A stretch of 6,106 nucleotides of DNA from NCBI GenBank assembly GCA_031257945.1, contig JAIRNU010000068.1, forward strand, positions 1 through 6,106. Direction: 5' to 3'. Shown here in pieces: positions 1-6,064 of this stretch. Both the position numbers and the translations under genes were made by a program. Origin of the DNA: Holosporales bacterium. Its GTDB lineage: Bacteria; Pseudomonadota; Alphaproteobacteria; BNTO01. Below the pieces are notes generated by a model. The model searched no databases, had not been told where the DNA came from, and worked only from the letters and a program-made list of their open reading frames with translations. Positions within the stretch are counted from its first letter, which is position 1. Every line of letters starts with the position of its first letter.

Positions 1-154
1 CTCTCGTTTAGTTTGATTTGCACAGCTGCACCAAAATGATCCTCATCTTGGAATGGATTATGGACCCATTCTCTACCAAAAAGCGGACATTTCTAAATTG
101 CAGAACCGGACATTTCTAATTTGCACAAGAGGACATTATTAAATTGCGCTGACA
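1..154. mobile_element. Outer end of an insertion sequence, truncated by the window edge (IS21-like, tentative)
   Basis: The stretch ends in three near-identical 17-bp repeats at a strict 23-bp period (85-101, 108-124, 131-147), followed by GCGCTGACA ending at 154. Read from outside on the minus strand, the end therefore begins TGTCAGCGC. A TG...CA terminus with several internal repeats is known for transposase-binding ends of IS21-type elements, and similar ends occur in some other DDE families, so the family is tentative. The body of the element would lie left of position 1. The plus frame from position 1 stays open for only 12 codons before a TGA at 37-39 and may be a transposase C-terminus. 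No transposase domain is visible, no target duplication can be checked, and the exact outer boundary at 154 is inferred. Confidence 0.5.
85..147. repeat. Three 17-bp direct repeats at 23-bp spacing
   Basis: The copies are GGACATTTCTAAATTGC (85-101), GGACATTTCTAATTTGC (108-124) and GGACATTATTAAATTGC (131-147). They differ by one to three bases, and successive starts are exactly 23 bp apart, about two helical turns, as expected for several protomers binding one face of the DNA. The spacers between them (AGAACC and ACAAGA) are not conserved. The most economical reading is a set of transposase-binding sites inside an IS terminus. Confidence 0.8.
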
Positions 155-170
155 TACAATTTGACAATCT

Positions 171-200
171 TGTTAACGCATGTACGTACATGCGTTAACA
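171..200. promoter_or_regulatory. Perfect 30-bp palindrome, candidate operator
   Basis: The half-site TGTTAACGCATGTAC (171-185) is followed with no spacer by its exact reverse complement (186-200), and symmetry stops abruptly on both sides. A TTGACA matching the sigma-70 -35 consensus lies 4 bp to its left (161-166), so a -10 element for it would fall inside the palindrome. The best candidate there (TACGTA, 183-188, spacer 16) is poor. A dimeric or tetrameric regulator site for the downstream plus-strand gene is the leading idea. Alternatives are a resolution or recombination site, or a hairpin in a transcript. The palindrome itself is directly visible; its function is inference. Confidence 0.5.
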
Positions 201-441
201 CAACAAATGCGTAAGGTGTGAAAGTTTTTCCTTGGTCGCACACCTCCGTTTCCTACAAAAAAATTAATAAAGTCTGCTTCGTTTTCTAATATAGTGTGTA
301 GAACAAGATGGACTAGCGAAAATACAACTACAGGTTGTCTCACCGCATTTTTTACTGCTTACTTCCGGGGTTTTGTTTTTGGTAACCTGCCCCGTTGGTT
401 GGTTTTTTATCGACAGTTTTGCTAAGGATTGGAGGAAACAA
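201..441 (+). other. Gene-free leader upstream of the KGG-repeat gene, with candidate hairpins
   Basis: No plausible coding region was found here; the open frame upstream of the KGG gene can only start at a TTG without a ribosome site. Two inverted repeats are visible: AGGTGTG (214-220) with CACACCT (239-245), and CGGGG (366-370) with CCCCG (390-394). A run of six T lies at 403-408, but it starts 8 nt after the second stem, too far for a classical terminator. A TATAGT hexamer (290-295, five of six to the -10 consensus) has no good -35 partner. If transcription starts near the palindrome, the leader is about 240 nt; if it starts after TATAGT, it is about 140 nt. Confidence 0.4.
431..435 (+). 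promoter_or_regulatory. Shine-Dalgarno site that fixes the KGG gene start
   Basis: GGAGG lies 6 nt before the ATG at 442-444. It is the only strong ribosome site in the region and argues against the longer open frame that would begin at a TTG at 373. Confidence 0.8.
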
Positions 442-705
442 ATGGCTGATGTTGTTGCGAATGCGCCAAAGGAGAGTCGCATTAAGTTTCGTGGGTTTGC
501 GTCCATGCCCAAAGAAAAGGTTATTACTACTGCTCGTTCTGGCGGGTTAGCGAGAGCTAAGCAATTAGGACATGCTGGATATGTGGAGTTGGGGCGACGC
601 GGTGGACGAATGAGGTCCACACAGCTTACACACGAAGGATTCGTGGAAATGGGCAGGAAAGGCGGGCTTAGTAGCAGAGGAAAGGCGAGACACCGCAAAG
701 GGTAG
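442..705 (+). CDS. KGG-repeat (con-10/GsiB/YciG-like) small basic protein
   Basis: This is an 87-residue hydrophilic protein. Residues 18-22 read GFASM, like the opening of stress-induced KGG-domain proteins, and three GG signatures follow at exactly 20-residue spacing: RSGG (32-35), RRGG (52-55) and RKGG (72-75). The last two units align as HAGYVELGRRGG (44-55) and HEGFVEMGRKGG (64-75). The family includes Bacillus GsiB and enterobacterial YciG, small soluble proteins linked to general stress, desiccation or motility, with no known catalytic activity. This copy is strongly basic, rich in Arg and Lys with a KARHRKG tail, whereas classic GsiB repeats carry more acidic residues. Nucleic-acid association is therefore possible but is inference. 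There are no membrane segments or signal peptide. The gene appears monocistronic, with the palindrome and leader upstream and a terminator about 55 nt after the stop. The repeat family is fairly sure; the cellular role is not. Confidence 0.8.
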   Translation: MADVVANAPKESRIKFRGFASMPKEKVITTARSGGLARAKQLGHAGYVELGRRGGRMRSTQLTHEGFVEMGRKGGLSSRGKARHRKG

Positions 706-759
706 AGCAGTTCAGCAGGTAGCTAGTGGCAAAAGCTGTTCTTGCTGGAATCACGTACG

Positions 760-807
760 AAACGCCACCAGTATGGGTTGAGGTCGAACTGGCGGCGTTT
801 TGTTTTT
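760..807 (+). terminator. Intrinsic terminator of the KGG gene, at the convergence point
   Basis: AAACGCCACCAGT (760-772) pairs with ACTGGCGGCGTTT (788-800) over 13 positions with a single A-C mismatch. The loop is 15 nt and the stem runs directly into TTTTGTTTTT (798-807). On the minus strand the same stem is followed by only three T, so it should act mainly on plus-strand transcripts while perhaps also slowing the converging minus-strand unit, whose last gene stops at 858. Confidence 0.8.
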
Positions 808-857
808 GGGCCAATGGCTAGATTTGCTGTGCGCTGTGAAGGCAGGCCTGGTGTTAT

Positions 858-1748
858 TTACGCAACGTCGCTTGCAGGAACTTCTGGAACTTCTTCTAGA
901 ACTGCGGCGATTACCCACCTAACGAGCCATGCTGCAACTTGTAAAGAGCTGAACCAGACGACTGAAGCGCTAATCCCGAAATCGAACAATGCTCCTTGCC
1001 GAGCATTTTCATAATCCGCTTGCAATTTTTGACGGCGCGCATCTGCCTTTTCCTTTGAGATAGTCCCGTTTGCGATGGCCTCGTTCAATTGCCGTTTTAA
1101 CTCCTCTTCTTGCAAGTTTATCGCGTTGATCAATTCCGTTACTCTTTGTGGGTAGACGGAAGTTGTTATCTGTGCCACGTAAAGAGCGACGCTGCGGATA
1201 TATTCGTTTCGAGCAATTGCGTTGAATGTAAGAGGAGTTACAAAGTACTGTGCTATGTATGGCACTATGGCATATTGTACGGCTTGCTGTGCAGCTGCAA
1301 TAAATAGTCGTGGAGCAAAGCCAAGAAGGGCGCTACCTAACGTAAGGACCATAAATGTGCGGGTCAAACCGTCCGGCTGCTTTAGGAATAGTTTCGCATA
1401 AGCTCCGCCTGTCGCAGAAGTTAGCGGCCCATTCAAACAACTCGGAACGAGCGGTTCCCCCAAAAGATACAATGCTAATGGCGTGGCTAGACCAATCCCC
1501 CCTCGAAAGAAATCTAGAACCGAACTCTTCGAATCCTCACTCTTCGAATCCTCGCCTAACAATAAGTTGGCGGCCATTTCGCCCAATTTGTTGCACACAG
1601 AGCCACCAAGGTCAGCGGTGATACTGTTACTGACAACATAACCCGGAATGTCAAGCTCCACTTTGTTTGCCGGTGTGAGCTCGCCCGCCATAACGGTATT
1701 AATGCCAGATAACAAGGCACACCCTAAAAGAAAAACATTTTTATTCAT
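858..1748 (-). CDS. Unrecognised multi-pass membrane protein with N-terminal signal-like segment
   Basis: I do not recognise this 296-residue protein. Residues 1-22 resemble a Sec signal (Lys at 3, hydrophobic core, possible cut near VMAG/E). LLGC at 7-10 loosely resembles a lipobox, but the preceding segment is too short to be convincing. Hydrophobic segments lie near 84-103, 131-151, 155-172 and 256-283. Between the third and fourth is a charged, probably helical stretch (203-252) with coiled-coil character. Cys52 and Cys104 could form a periplasmic disulphide. Residues 66-75 are an exact doubling, EDSKS twice. The C-terminus is acidic (EEVPEVP). The ATG at 1746-1748 is preceded by a weak GAGTGA ribosome site. 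It lies 219 nt after mrdA on the same strand, where rodA often sits, but it has far fewer membrane segments than RodA and no visible RodA motif. Hydrophobicity and clean reading frame support a real gene; function is unknown. Confidence 0.75.
   Translation of the reverse strand: MNKNVFLLGCALLSGINTVMAGELTPANKVELDIPGYVVSNSITADLGGSVCNKLGEMAANLLLGEDSKSEDSKSSVLDFFRGGIGLATPLALYLLGEPLVPSCLNGPLTSATGGAYAKLFLKQPDGLTRTFMVLTLGSALLGFAPRLFIAAAQQAVQYAIVPYIAQYFVTPLTFNAIARNEYIRSVALYVAQITTSVYPQRVTELINAINLQEEELKRQLNEAIANGTISKEKADARRQKLQADYENARQGALFDFGISASVVWFSSLQVAAWLVRWVIAAVLEEVPEVPASDVA
1524..1553 (-). repeat. Perfect 15-bp tandem duplication inside the unknown membrane-protein gene
   Basis: ACTCTTCGAATCCTC occurs twice head to tail (1524-1538, 1539-1553; plus-strand sequence). 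It encodes EDSKS twice and keeps the frame. Zero divergence between the copies suggests a recent slippage event in a soluble, acidic, probably surface-exposed stretch before the first predicted internal membrane segment. Confidence 0.85.
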
Positions 1749-1779
1749 ACGTCACTCAACGAAAACGAAAACTATGTTC

Positions 1780-1810
1780 ATTAGATAGGATGTCCCGAAG
1801 GAAAATGCAA
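1780..1810 (-). promoter_or_regulatory. Weak promoter candidate for the membrane-protein gene
   Basis: On the minus strand TTGCAT (1810-1805) and TCTAAT (1785-1780) are separated by 19 bp. The -10 matches five of six consensus positions, while the -35 matches only three and the spacing is long. The region from 1749 to 1967 otherwise holds only a stem-loop near mrdA. A separate promoter is plausible because of the 219-nt gap, but read-through from mrdA is equally possible. Confidence 0.25.
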
Positions 1811-1927
1811 TAAAAAAATTACTACTTAGCATCTGCACATTTTGATTCACGAAATCAGCGAAATAGTACACATACAACGAAGTGGTTATTGGTGGTAGAT
1901 TCCCCCGACAGAATGTTACTACTTTGC

Positions 1928-1955
1928 TACTCCGCCTCACGCTTATGCGGAAGTA
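1928..1955 (-). other. Stem-loop just after the mrdA stop codon
   Basis: On the minus strand, TACTTCCGC (1955-1947) pairs with GCGGAGTA (1935-1928) as eight base pairs with one bulged T and an 11-nt loop. It begins 12 nt past the mrdA stop. No T-run follows, so it does not meet the criteria of an intrinsic terminator; it may protect the 3' end of the message or be a partial terminator. Confidence 0.4.
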
Positions 1956-1967
1956 CCTTTGTTCCTG

Positions 1968-3797
1968 CTAAAATTCCGCTTTTTGGCCTTTTTTGGGCCT
2001 TGTATAACGGCATACCCTCTGTGCAGCGCTGATAATGTCACGGGCCAGAGGCGCTGCAACTCGTCCGCCGCTCTCCCCGTGTTCTACCACTACCACAACG
2101 GCGAAGCGAGGCGTATCTACCGGGGAAAAACCAACGAACATGGCATGATCCTTCAGGTGGTACGGCCGCTCGCCAATTTTGCCACGAATCCTCTCCTCCT
2201 TCGTAATAGCGACAACCTGCGTACTGCCGGTTTTCCCTGCAATCTCTACATCAGACCCGCCGGCGCGCCTTGCCGTCCCGTACGCACTATTAACTGCCAA
2301 TCGCATTCCTTGCTGTACCAATTGCAGGTGGTCCTTTCGAAACGGCAGCTTGGCGGATTGCTTTTCGTCGGAGTGCCCTTTGTTTGAAACAATTAACCGC
2401 GGAACAACCAGTTTGCCAGTAGCAAGGGATGCAATCATAACGGCCATTTGTATTGGTGTCATTAGTAGCTGCCCCTGCCCAATCGAAAGATTTAACGCCT
2501 GCCCGAGATACTGCTTTTTCCATTGCGGCGACGCTACAGGCAAAAATCCTGATTTTTCCGCCGGAAGGGGAATGGCGGTTTTTGCGCCAATACCTAACTC
2601 CCTCGCGGCCTCCAGTATTTTGTGCGGGCCAAGCTTTTCGGCAATGCGGTAAAAGAAGACGTCGCACGATTGGGCGATTGCTTGGCAAATGTTCAAAGCG
2701 CCATGCCCCACGGTCCGCCATTTCCAGCAATGGAAGCGCCGTGTTCCGACTTCACAAAACCCGGGGCAAGAGAAGGTAGTATTTTTATCGATTATCCCAC
2801 TTTTGAGGGCGGCAAGCGCAACGACCATTTTAAATGTGGATCCAGGGGCATATACACCGGAAATTGCCCGATTAATCAACGGATTATCTGCGGCGGCACA
2901 AAGTTGTTTCCACTGTTCTGTGGTCATGCCTTGGACAAAGATATTGGGGTCAAATGTTGGAACGGATACCATCGCTAGTATATCCCCATTTTGTACATCA
3001 ATAACAATTGCTGCACCCCGTCTTACATCGCCCATTATTTTGCGCACTTCAGCTTGTAATTGCGCATCAATCGTAGTATGAAGGTTGCGGCCAATGCTTG
3101 GCTTTTGTTTATCAATAATTCTTACAAACCGCCTATAGGCATTGATTTCATACTGCTTTACGCCCATTTCGCCGCGAAGTTTGTAGTCCTTCACTTGCTC
3201 TAGACCCGCTTTGCCAATAGTAGATCCCAGGATATTCAGACTAGCATCATTGTTTATATCCTCAGTTTTTGGCGCCGTAACATACCCAATAATATGGCAA
3301 AAATTTTCTGCTTGCGGGTAATAGCGCGTAACCTGTTTATTCGCTGAAATTCCTGGGATATAAGATGAAAGAATTGCCGTATGCAAAATATCGTCGCGGT
3401 TAAGGTTGTCCTTTATCACAACCGCATTTGAAGGGCCGACTTTTTTTATTTGCGCATTAATAATGTCTTGTAACGCAAGATCTGCTGCAAGGTGTAAGCT
3501 ATCCTTTATTTGTCCCCAAGATGATTTACTTGCTTTATATTGGAGCAGTTCAATAACTGCCTGATATTTAAAAACGGATACTGCGATTGCCACACCATTC
3601 CTGTCGTAAATAATTCCACGGGGTGGGGTAGAAAATGATGTGTAAATCCTGTTTTTGTCAGACAATAAACGGTAGCGCTCCTGATTAAGTATTTGTAGGA
3701 AAAATAATCTAAAGATTAGGACAGTAAAAACGCCGAAAATCAACAAACAAAGTGCGGTCGTTCTATTGCTGCTGGCCTCGCGTTTTTCGTTATGCAT
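1968..3797 (-). CDS. mrdA: Penicillin-binding protein 2, elongasome D,D-transpeptidase
   Basis: This is a 609-residue class B PBP, normal length for PBP2. It cross-links new side-wall peptidoglycan in the periplasm together with RodA and the MreBCD complex, and is a beta-lactam target. The N-terminus has a short cytoplasmic piece and one membrane anchor (about 14-37). The pedestal/dimerisation region carries PPRGIIYDRNG (58-68) and GKAGLEQ (195-201). The transpeptidase motifs are intact: SxxK at Ser320-Lys323 (catalytic Ser320), SCD at 377-379, and KTG at 522-524, followed by DHAMFVGFSPV (550-560). Cys344, Cys357, His365 and Cys378 match in position the zinc ligands reported for PBP2 of other Proteobacteria (two Asp replaced by Cys). 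Metal binding here is inferred. The ATG lies 3 nt after the mreD stop with no strong ribosome site of its own, which favours translational coupling. A short direct repeat, GCATAACG, straddles this junction. No frameshift or missing catalytic residue was seen. Confidence 0.97.
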   Translation of the reverse strand: MHNEKREASSNRTTALCLLIFGVFTVLIFRLFFLQILNQERYRLLSDKNRIYTSFSTPPRGIIYDRNGVAIAVSVFKYQAVIELLQYKASKSSWGQIKDSLHLAADLALQDIINAQIKKVGPSNAVVIKDNLNRDDILHTAILSSYIPGISANKQVTRYYPQAENFCHIIGYVTAPKTEDINNDASLNILGSTIGKAGLEQVKDYKLRGEMGVKQYEINAYRRFVRIIDKQKPSIGRNLHTTIDAQLQAEVRKIMGDVRRGAAIVIDVQNGDILAMVSVPTFDPNIFVQGMTTEQWKQLCAAADNPLINRAISGVYAPGSTFKMVVALAALKSGIIDKNTTFSCPGFCEVGTRRFHCWKWRTVGHGALNICQAIAQSCDVFFYRIAEKLGPHKILEAARELGIGAKTAIPLPAEKSGFLPVASPQWKKQYLGQALNLSIGQGQLLMTPIQMAVMIASLATGKLVVPRLIVSNKGHSDEKQSAKLPFRKDHLQLVQQGMRLAVNSAYGTARRAGGSDVEIAGKTGSTQVVAITKEERIRGKIGERPYHLKDHAMFVGFSPVDTPRFAVVVVVEHGESGGRVAAPLARDIISAAQRVCRYTRPKKGQKAEF

Positions 3798-3800
3798 ACG

Positions 3801-4328
3801 TTATGCGTATTGTCCGTACTTCCGAGATAGTACTAATAATACCGTATAAACGACAGGGTAAAATAGTAAAGTAAGAACCGTTGCACTTGCGAGGTTTTCT
3901 GCCCAAAGGAATCTTCCGTAAACAAAGTAATACAAGATCGAGGACATAGCATTTTTTAGTGCCCACATGGCGCCGAACGTACAAAACCTTACAACAGCGC
4001 CGTTGCGTAACAAAAATTCCTCCCGCGACTTGATAAGGAAGTGTAGCACAGAGTAAATAAGGGCGAAAAAACCCAGTGGAACCCCGGCAAAGTAATCGTA
4101 AAATGGGCTTAATAGAAAAATGTGCCTGGGCGTCACAAAAGACGCCGGCAGGAATGCTGAAAAATAAAAAACTAAAGCAAAAAGGCCAATGGGAATTTGT
4201 TGTGTTTTTAAAAAAAAGTAATACTCGATCAGGACGACGGTAAGAAGAATAAAAAAAGTCGCGACGCTTAGTAATACTTTCTTTAACCTAGAAGGAGAAG
4301 TAGAGTTTGTACTAAACTTATCTACCAC
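3801..4328 (-). CDS. mreD: Rod shape-determining protein MreD (divergent)
   Basis: This is a 175-residue, very hydrophobic inner-membrane protein, of normal MreD length. MreD works with MreB, MreC, RodA and PBP2 in cell elongation. Five membrane segments can be drawn (about 17-39, 46-62, 69-99, 112-137, 146-168). The stretch SPFYDYFAGVPLGFFAL (74-90) fits the conserved MreD pattern of an acidic residue followed by G-x-PLG and a hydrophobic helix. Its position directly before mrdA, with 3 nt between them, is typical for mreD and is the strongest support. The start is uncertain: the only usual start codon in frame is GTG at 4328-4326, which has no visible ribosome site, while the frame stays open upstream for 34 further codons to a TAG at 4433-4431 without any ATG, GTG or TTG. 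MreC is not adjacent. An unrelated small membrane protein is the alternative. Confidence 0.8.
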   Translation of the reverse strand: MVDKFSTNSTSPSRLKKVLLSVATFFILLTVVLIEYYFFLKTQQIPIGLFALVFYFSAFLPASFVTPRHIFLLSPFYDYFAGVPLGFFALIYSVLHFLIKSREEFLLRNGAVVRFCTFGAMWALKNAMSSILYYFVYGRFLWAENLASATVLTLLFYPVVYTVLLVLSRKYGQYA

Positions 4329-4399
4329 AGTGCGCGAAGAGACGAAACGTCGAGAGTCAGCATAAGAAAAAACATATTGAATATCCAGTGTTTTTTTGT

Positions 4400-4441
4400 C
4401 CAGATAATCTCTAGGTGCATAAGCGCGTTTCTAATAACTCT
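4400..4441 (-). repeat. Two-block 42-bp repeat, copy upstream of mreD
   Basis: This copy matches 6065-6106 at 35 of 42 positions without gaps. One block of 28 bp (4414-4441) has a single difference and includes AAACGCGCTTATGCACC on the minus strand. A second block, ATCTGG (4405-4400), is identical, and six of the seven mismatches fall in the 8 bp between the blocks. It lies 72 nt before the mreD GTG and 31 nt after the ankyrin stop, and fills much of the 144-nt gap. The small inverted repeat CTAAT (4431-4435) / ATTAG (4446-4450) overlaps its right edge. Confidence 0.75.
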
Positions 4442-4472
4442 TGCAATTAGTCTAAAAGAGCCAAGGCGCAGC

Positions 4473-5954
4473 TCATCGTATCCTACGAGGCCCAAGTGAT
4501 GCCGGCGGCCTCCGGTGCGCCAACCACCACCAAATAATTCCACCAACAGCAGCAGTGACTACCGCCGAGACCAGAAGTCCGCCCAATATTGTATTTCTAG
4601 TTGCCTGCCGTTCTTCGGCTGCCTGCCGTTCTTCGGCTGCGGCAACCGACTGTCTTAAATCAGTAAGAGCCTGTATTCTTGCCTCTTCTGCCTGTTGCAT
4701 GGCATGACGATCCGCTTCTTCTGCTTCCACTAAAGCGCTCTTGGCCTCGCGTAAGCACTCTTCTACAGACTCTCCGGCACTGTTTGTTACAGCAAGTATC
4801 TCTGGAGTGAGCCTTGTAAAGCTCGCTAACGCACTAAGCCAGCTTAAATTCCCGCTTCGGCTCGCGATATGAATTATAGTATTCCCCTTTTTGTCTTTGA
4901 CAGTAATATCGGTTCCTGTATCATTCAAGAGCAGCGCCAAACTATCGGCGGCGTGGTCCATAGGCGGCGGCTGCAATGCAATCCCGGTAAGGATATTAGC
5001 TGGCGGCACAAATGGGTTCTGCAAATTCTGGTAAAAATCATTTATGCTTTCAGGCGCAATTACCTCCAGAACGCGGTCTTGCATCCATGGGAAAAAATCT
5101 TCTTCCCTGTTTTCGTCATGCAATCTCATGAATTCTTGACATATTGCATAGAAATTAAAGTGTGCGGAATATTGGAGGGTAATCAGCGTCCGGAAAACTT
5201 CAACCCAACGCCGACGTTCAAAATCGCCGCCCATAGCGGTGATATCGTTTAACCACGTTTGTAAAATATGCATTTCCATAACAGAATGGAGCACCGTATT
5301 TTCAAAAAAAGACCGTCCAGCAATAGTACGATGGTGCGTCGAATTTTCAAAAGAATATTGTACGGCAGTCCGCCAGCGTTCATCCAGGATATTCCTGTCC
5401 ATACCAGTCTTAAGTAACAACCGGACACATTCCCAGCTACCGTAATTGTTAGTACCGACGCATGCATGCAAAGCGCTCTTTCCACCATCTCTGCCTTGTT
5501 CTAGTCCTAGTTCAGTAACCGCATTAACATCAGCTCCGGCGAGCAGCAATACTTCTAATACTCCGGGGCTACCAAAACGCGCGGCGGAAACTAACAGGGG
5601 GTAGCCGGAGTACCCTTGCCCCACGTTGCGCCGTCCAATTCTGTTTGGGTCTCCGCCCAAGTCTACGTACTGCTGCATCAGATTTGTCCTATTGAACACT
5701 GTTATGTACAGTAACACATCGTCAAGGGTTCCGCCGCTCCGCCAAAATCTTGCCATATTCCTGAGCAAATGTGGATTGTTTTCAAGGAGCGCGTTACATA
5801 TCTGTGCATCTTTATCCGCATCACTTGCACTGTGGCTTAGTGTTGCTAGCATAAAATTTATGAATAGAAGAAAAAAACAATGAAACAACCTTCTTCCTAG
5901 AAACTTACTTTTTTGTGGCAAAGCGGGTAACATTCTAACTCTGTGCATATACAT
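4473..5954 (-). CDS. Exported, membrane-anchored ankyrin-repeat protein
   Basis: This is a 493-residue protein with a basic N-terminus and hydrophobic stretch (22-41), then SHSAS, compatible with Sec export and cleavage near 43. Ankyrin-type repeats are visible at about 75-108, 115-148 (clearest, with LEVLLLAGADVNAV at 133-146) and 157-190, with another at about 335-375 (GNTIIHIASRSGN, 357-369). The middle (about 200-330) is helical without recognised repeats. Residues 397-452 are a charged, probably coiled-coil helix containing the doubled AEERQA. A single membrane helix (about 455-478) and a basic tail (HRRPP...RRIR) end the protein. Positive-inside reasoning puts the tail in the cytoplasm and the ankyrin part in the periplasm. 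Ankyrin repeats mediate protein-protein contacts; no catalytic domain is seen. The start could be Met1 (5954), Met3 (5948) or Met8 (5933); none has a strong ribosome site, and Met8 gives a more typical signal peptide. It is followed on the same strand by mreD. Confidence 0.85.
   Translation of the reverse strand: MYMHRVRMLPALPQKSKFLGRRLFHCFFLLFINFMLATLSHSASDADKDAQICNALLENNPHLLRNMARFWRSGGTLDDVLLYITVFNRTNLMQQYVDLGGDPNRIGRRNVGQGYSGYPLLVSAARFGSPGVLEVLLLAGADVNAVTELGLEQGRDGGKSALHACVGTNNYGSWECVRLLLKTGMDRNILDERWRTAVQYSFENSTHHRTIAGRSFFENTVLHSVMEMHILQTWLNDITAMGGDFERRRWVEVFRTLITLQYSAHFNFYAICQEFMRLHDENREEDFFPWMQDRVLEVIAPESINDFYQNLQNPFVPPANILTGIALQPPPMDHAADSLALLLNDTGTDITVKDKKGNTIIHIASRSGNLSWLSALASFTRLTPEILAVTNSAGESVEECLREAKSALVEAEEADRHAMQQAEEARIQALTDLRQSVAAAEERQAAEERQATRNTILGGLLVSAVVTAAVGGIIWWWLAHRRPPASLGPRRIR
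4602..4637 (-). repeat. Perfect 18-bp tandem duplication in the ankyrin gene
   Basis: TGCCTGCCGTTCTTCGGC is repeated head to tail (4602-4619, 4620-4637), with a further TGC matching the start of a third unit. It encodes the coiled-coil hexapeptide AEERQA twice (about 440-451), just before the membrane helix. The copies are identical, pointing to recent in-frame expansion that lengthens the helix before the anchor. Confidence 0.85.
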
Positions 5955-6064
5955 ATACTACACTGGTATGTTACCACAGTTTTGTCGAAAGTGTGCAGCC
6001 TATTATTCTTGGTGTGTGATTTCATGCTGAAATAAGAATACAATAGGGCAAGCGGCAAGAGTTG

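Noticed and set aside
1..36. Transposase C-terminus in the plus frame ending at the TGA at 37-39
   Set aside because: Twelve codons without any motif are too few to support a coding call. The opposite strand has an equally open frame at this point, without a start codon.
366..408. Intrinsic terminator or attenuator in the KGG leader
   Set aside because: The 5-bp stem is short with a 19-nt loop, and the T-run starts 8 nt after it, so it was kept only as a candidate hairpin.
373..441. N-terminal extension of the KGG protein from a TTG
   Set aside because: The ATG at 442 has GGAGG at ideal spacing, and the extra residues do not resemble the KGG family.
1752..1940. 62-residue minus-strand open frame between mrdA and the membrane-protein gene
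   Set aside because: It starts at GTG inside the stem-loop after mrdA, has no ribosome site, and its amino-acid pattern (runs of Phe, Tyr, Val) looks like translated AT-rich spacer. A small hydrophobic peptide cannot be fully excluded.
2179..3081. Several long plus- and minus-strand open frames within mrdA
   Set aside because: They lie entirely inside a gene with intact PBP2 motifs and show no domain pattern of their own.
4322..4546. 74-residue minus-strand open frame spanning the ankyrin 3' end and the mreD start
   Set aside because: Its first third is the ankyrin C-terminus in another frame and the rest is the spacer; no independent support.
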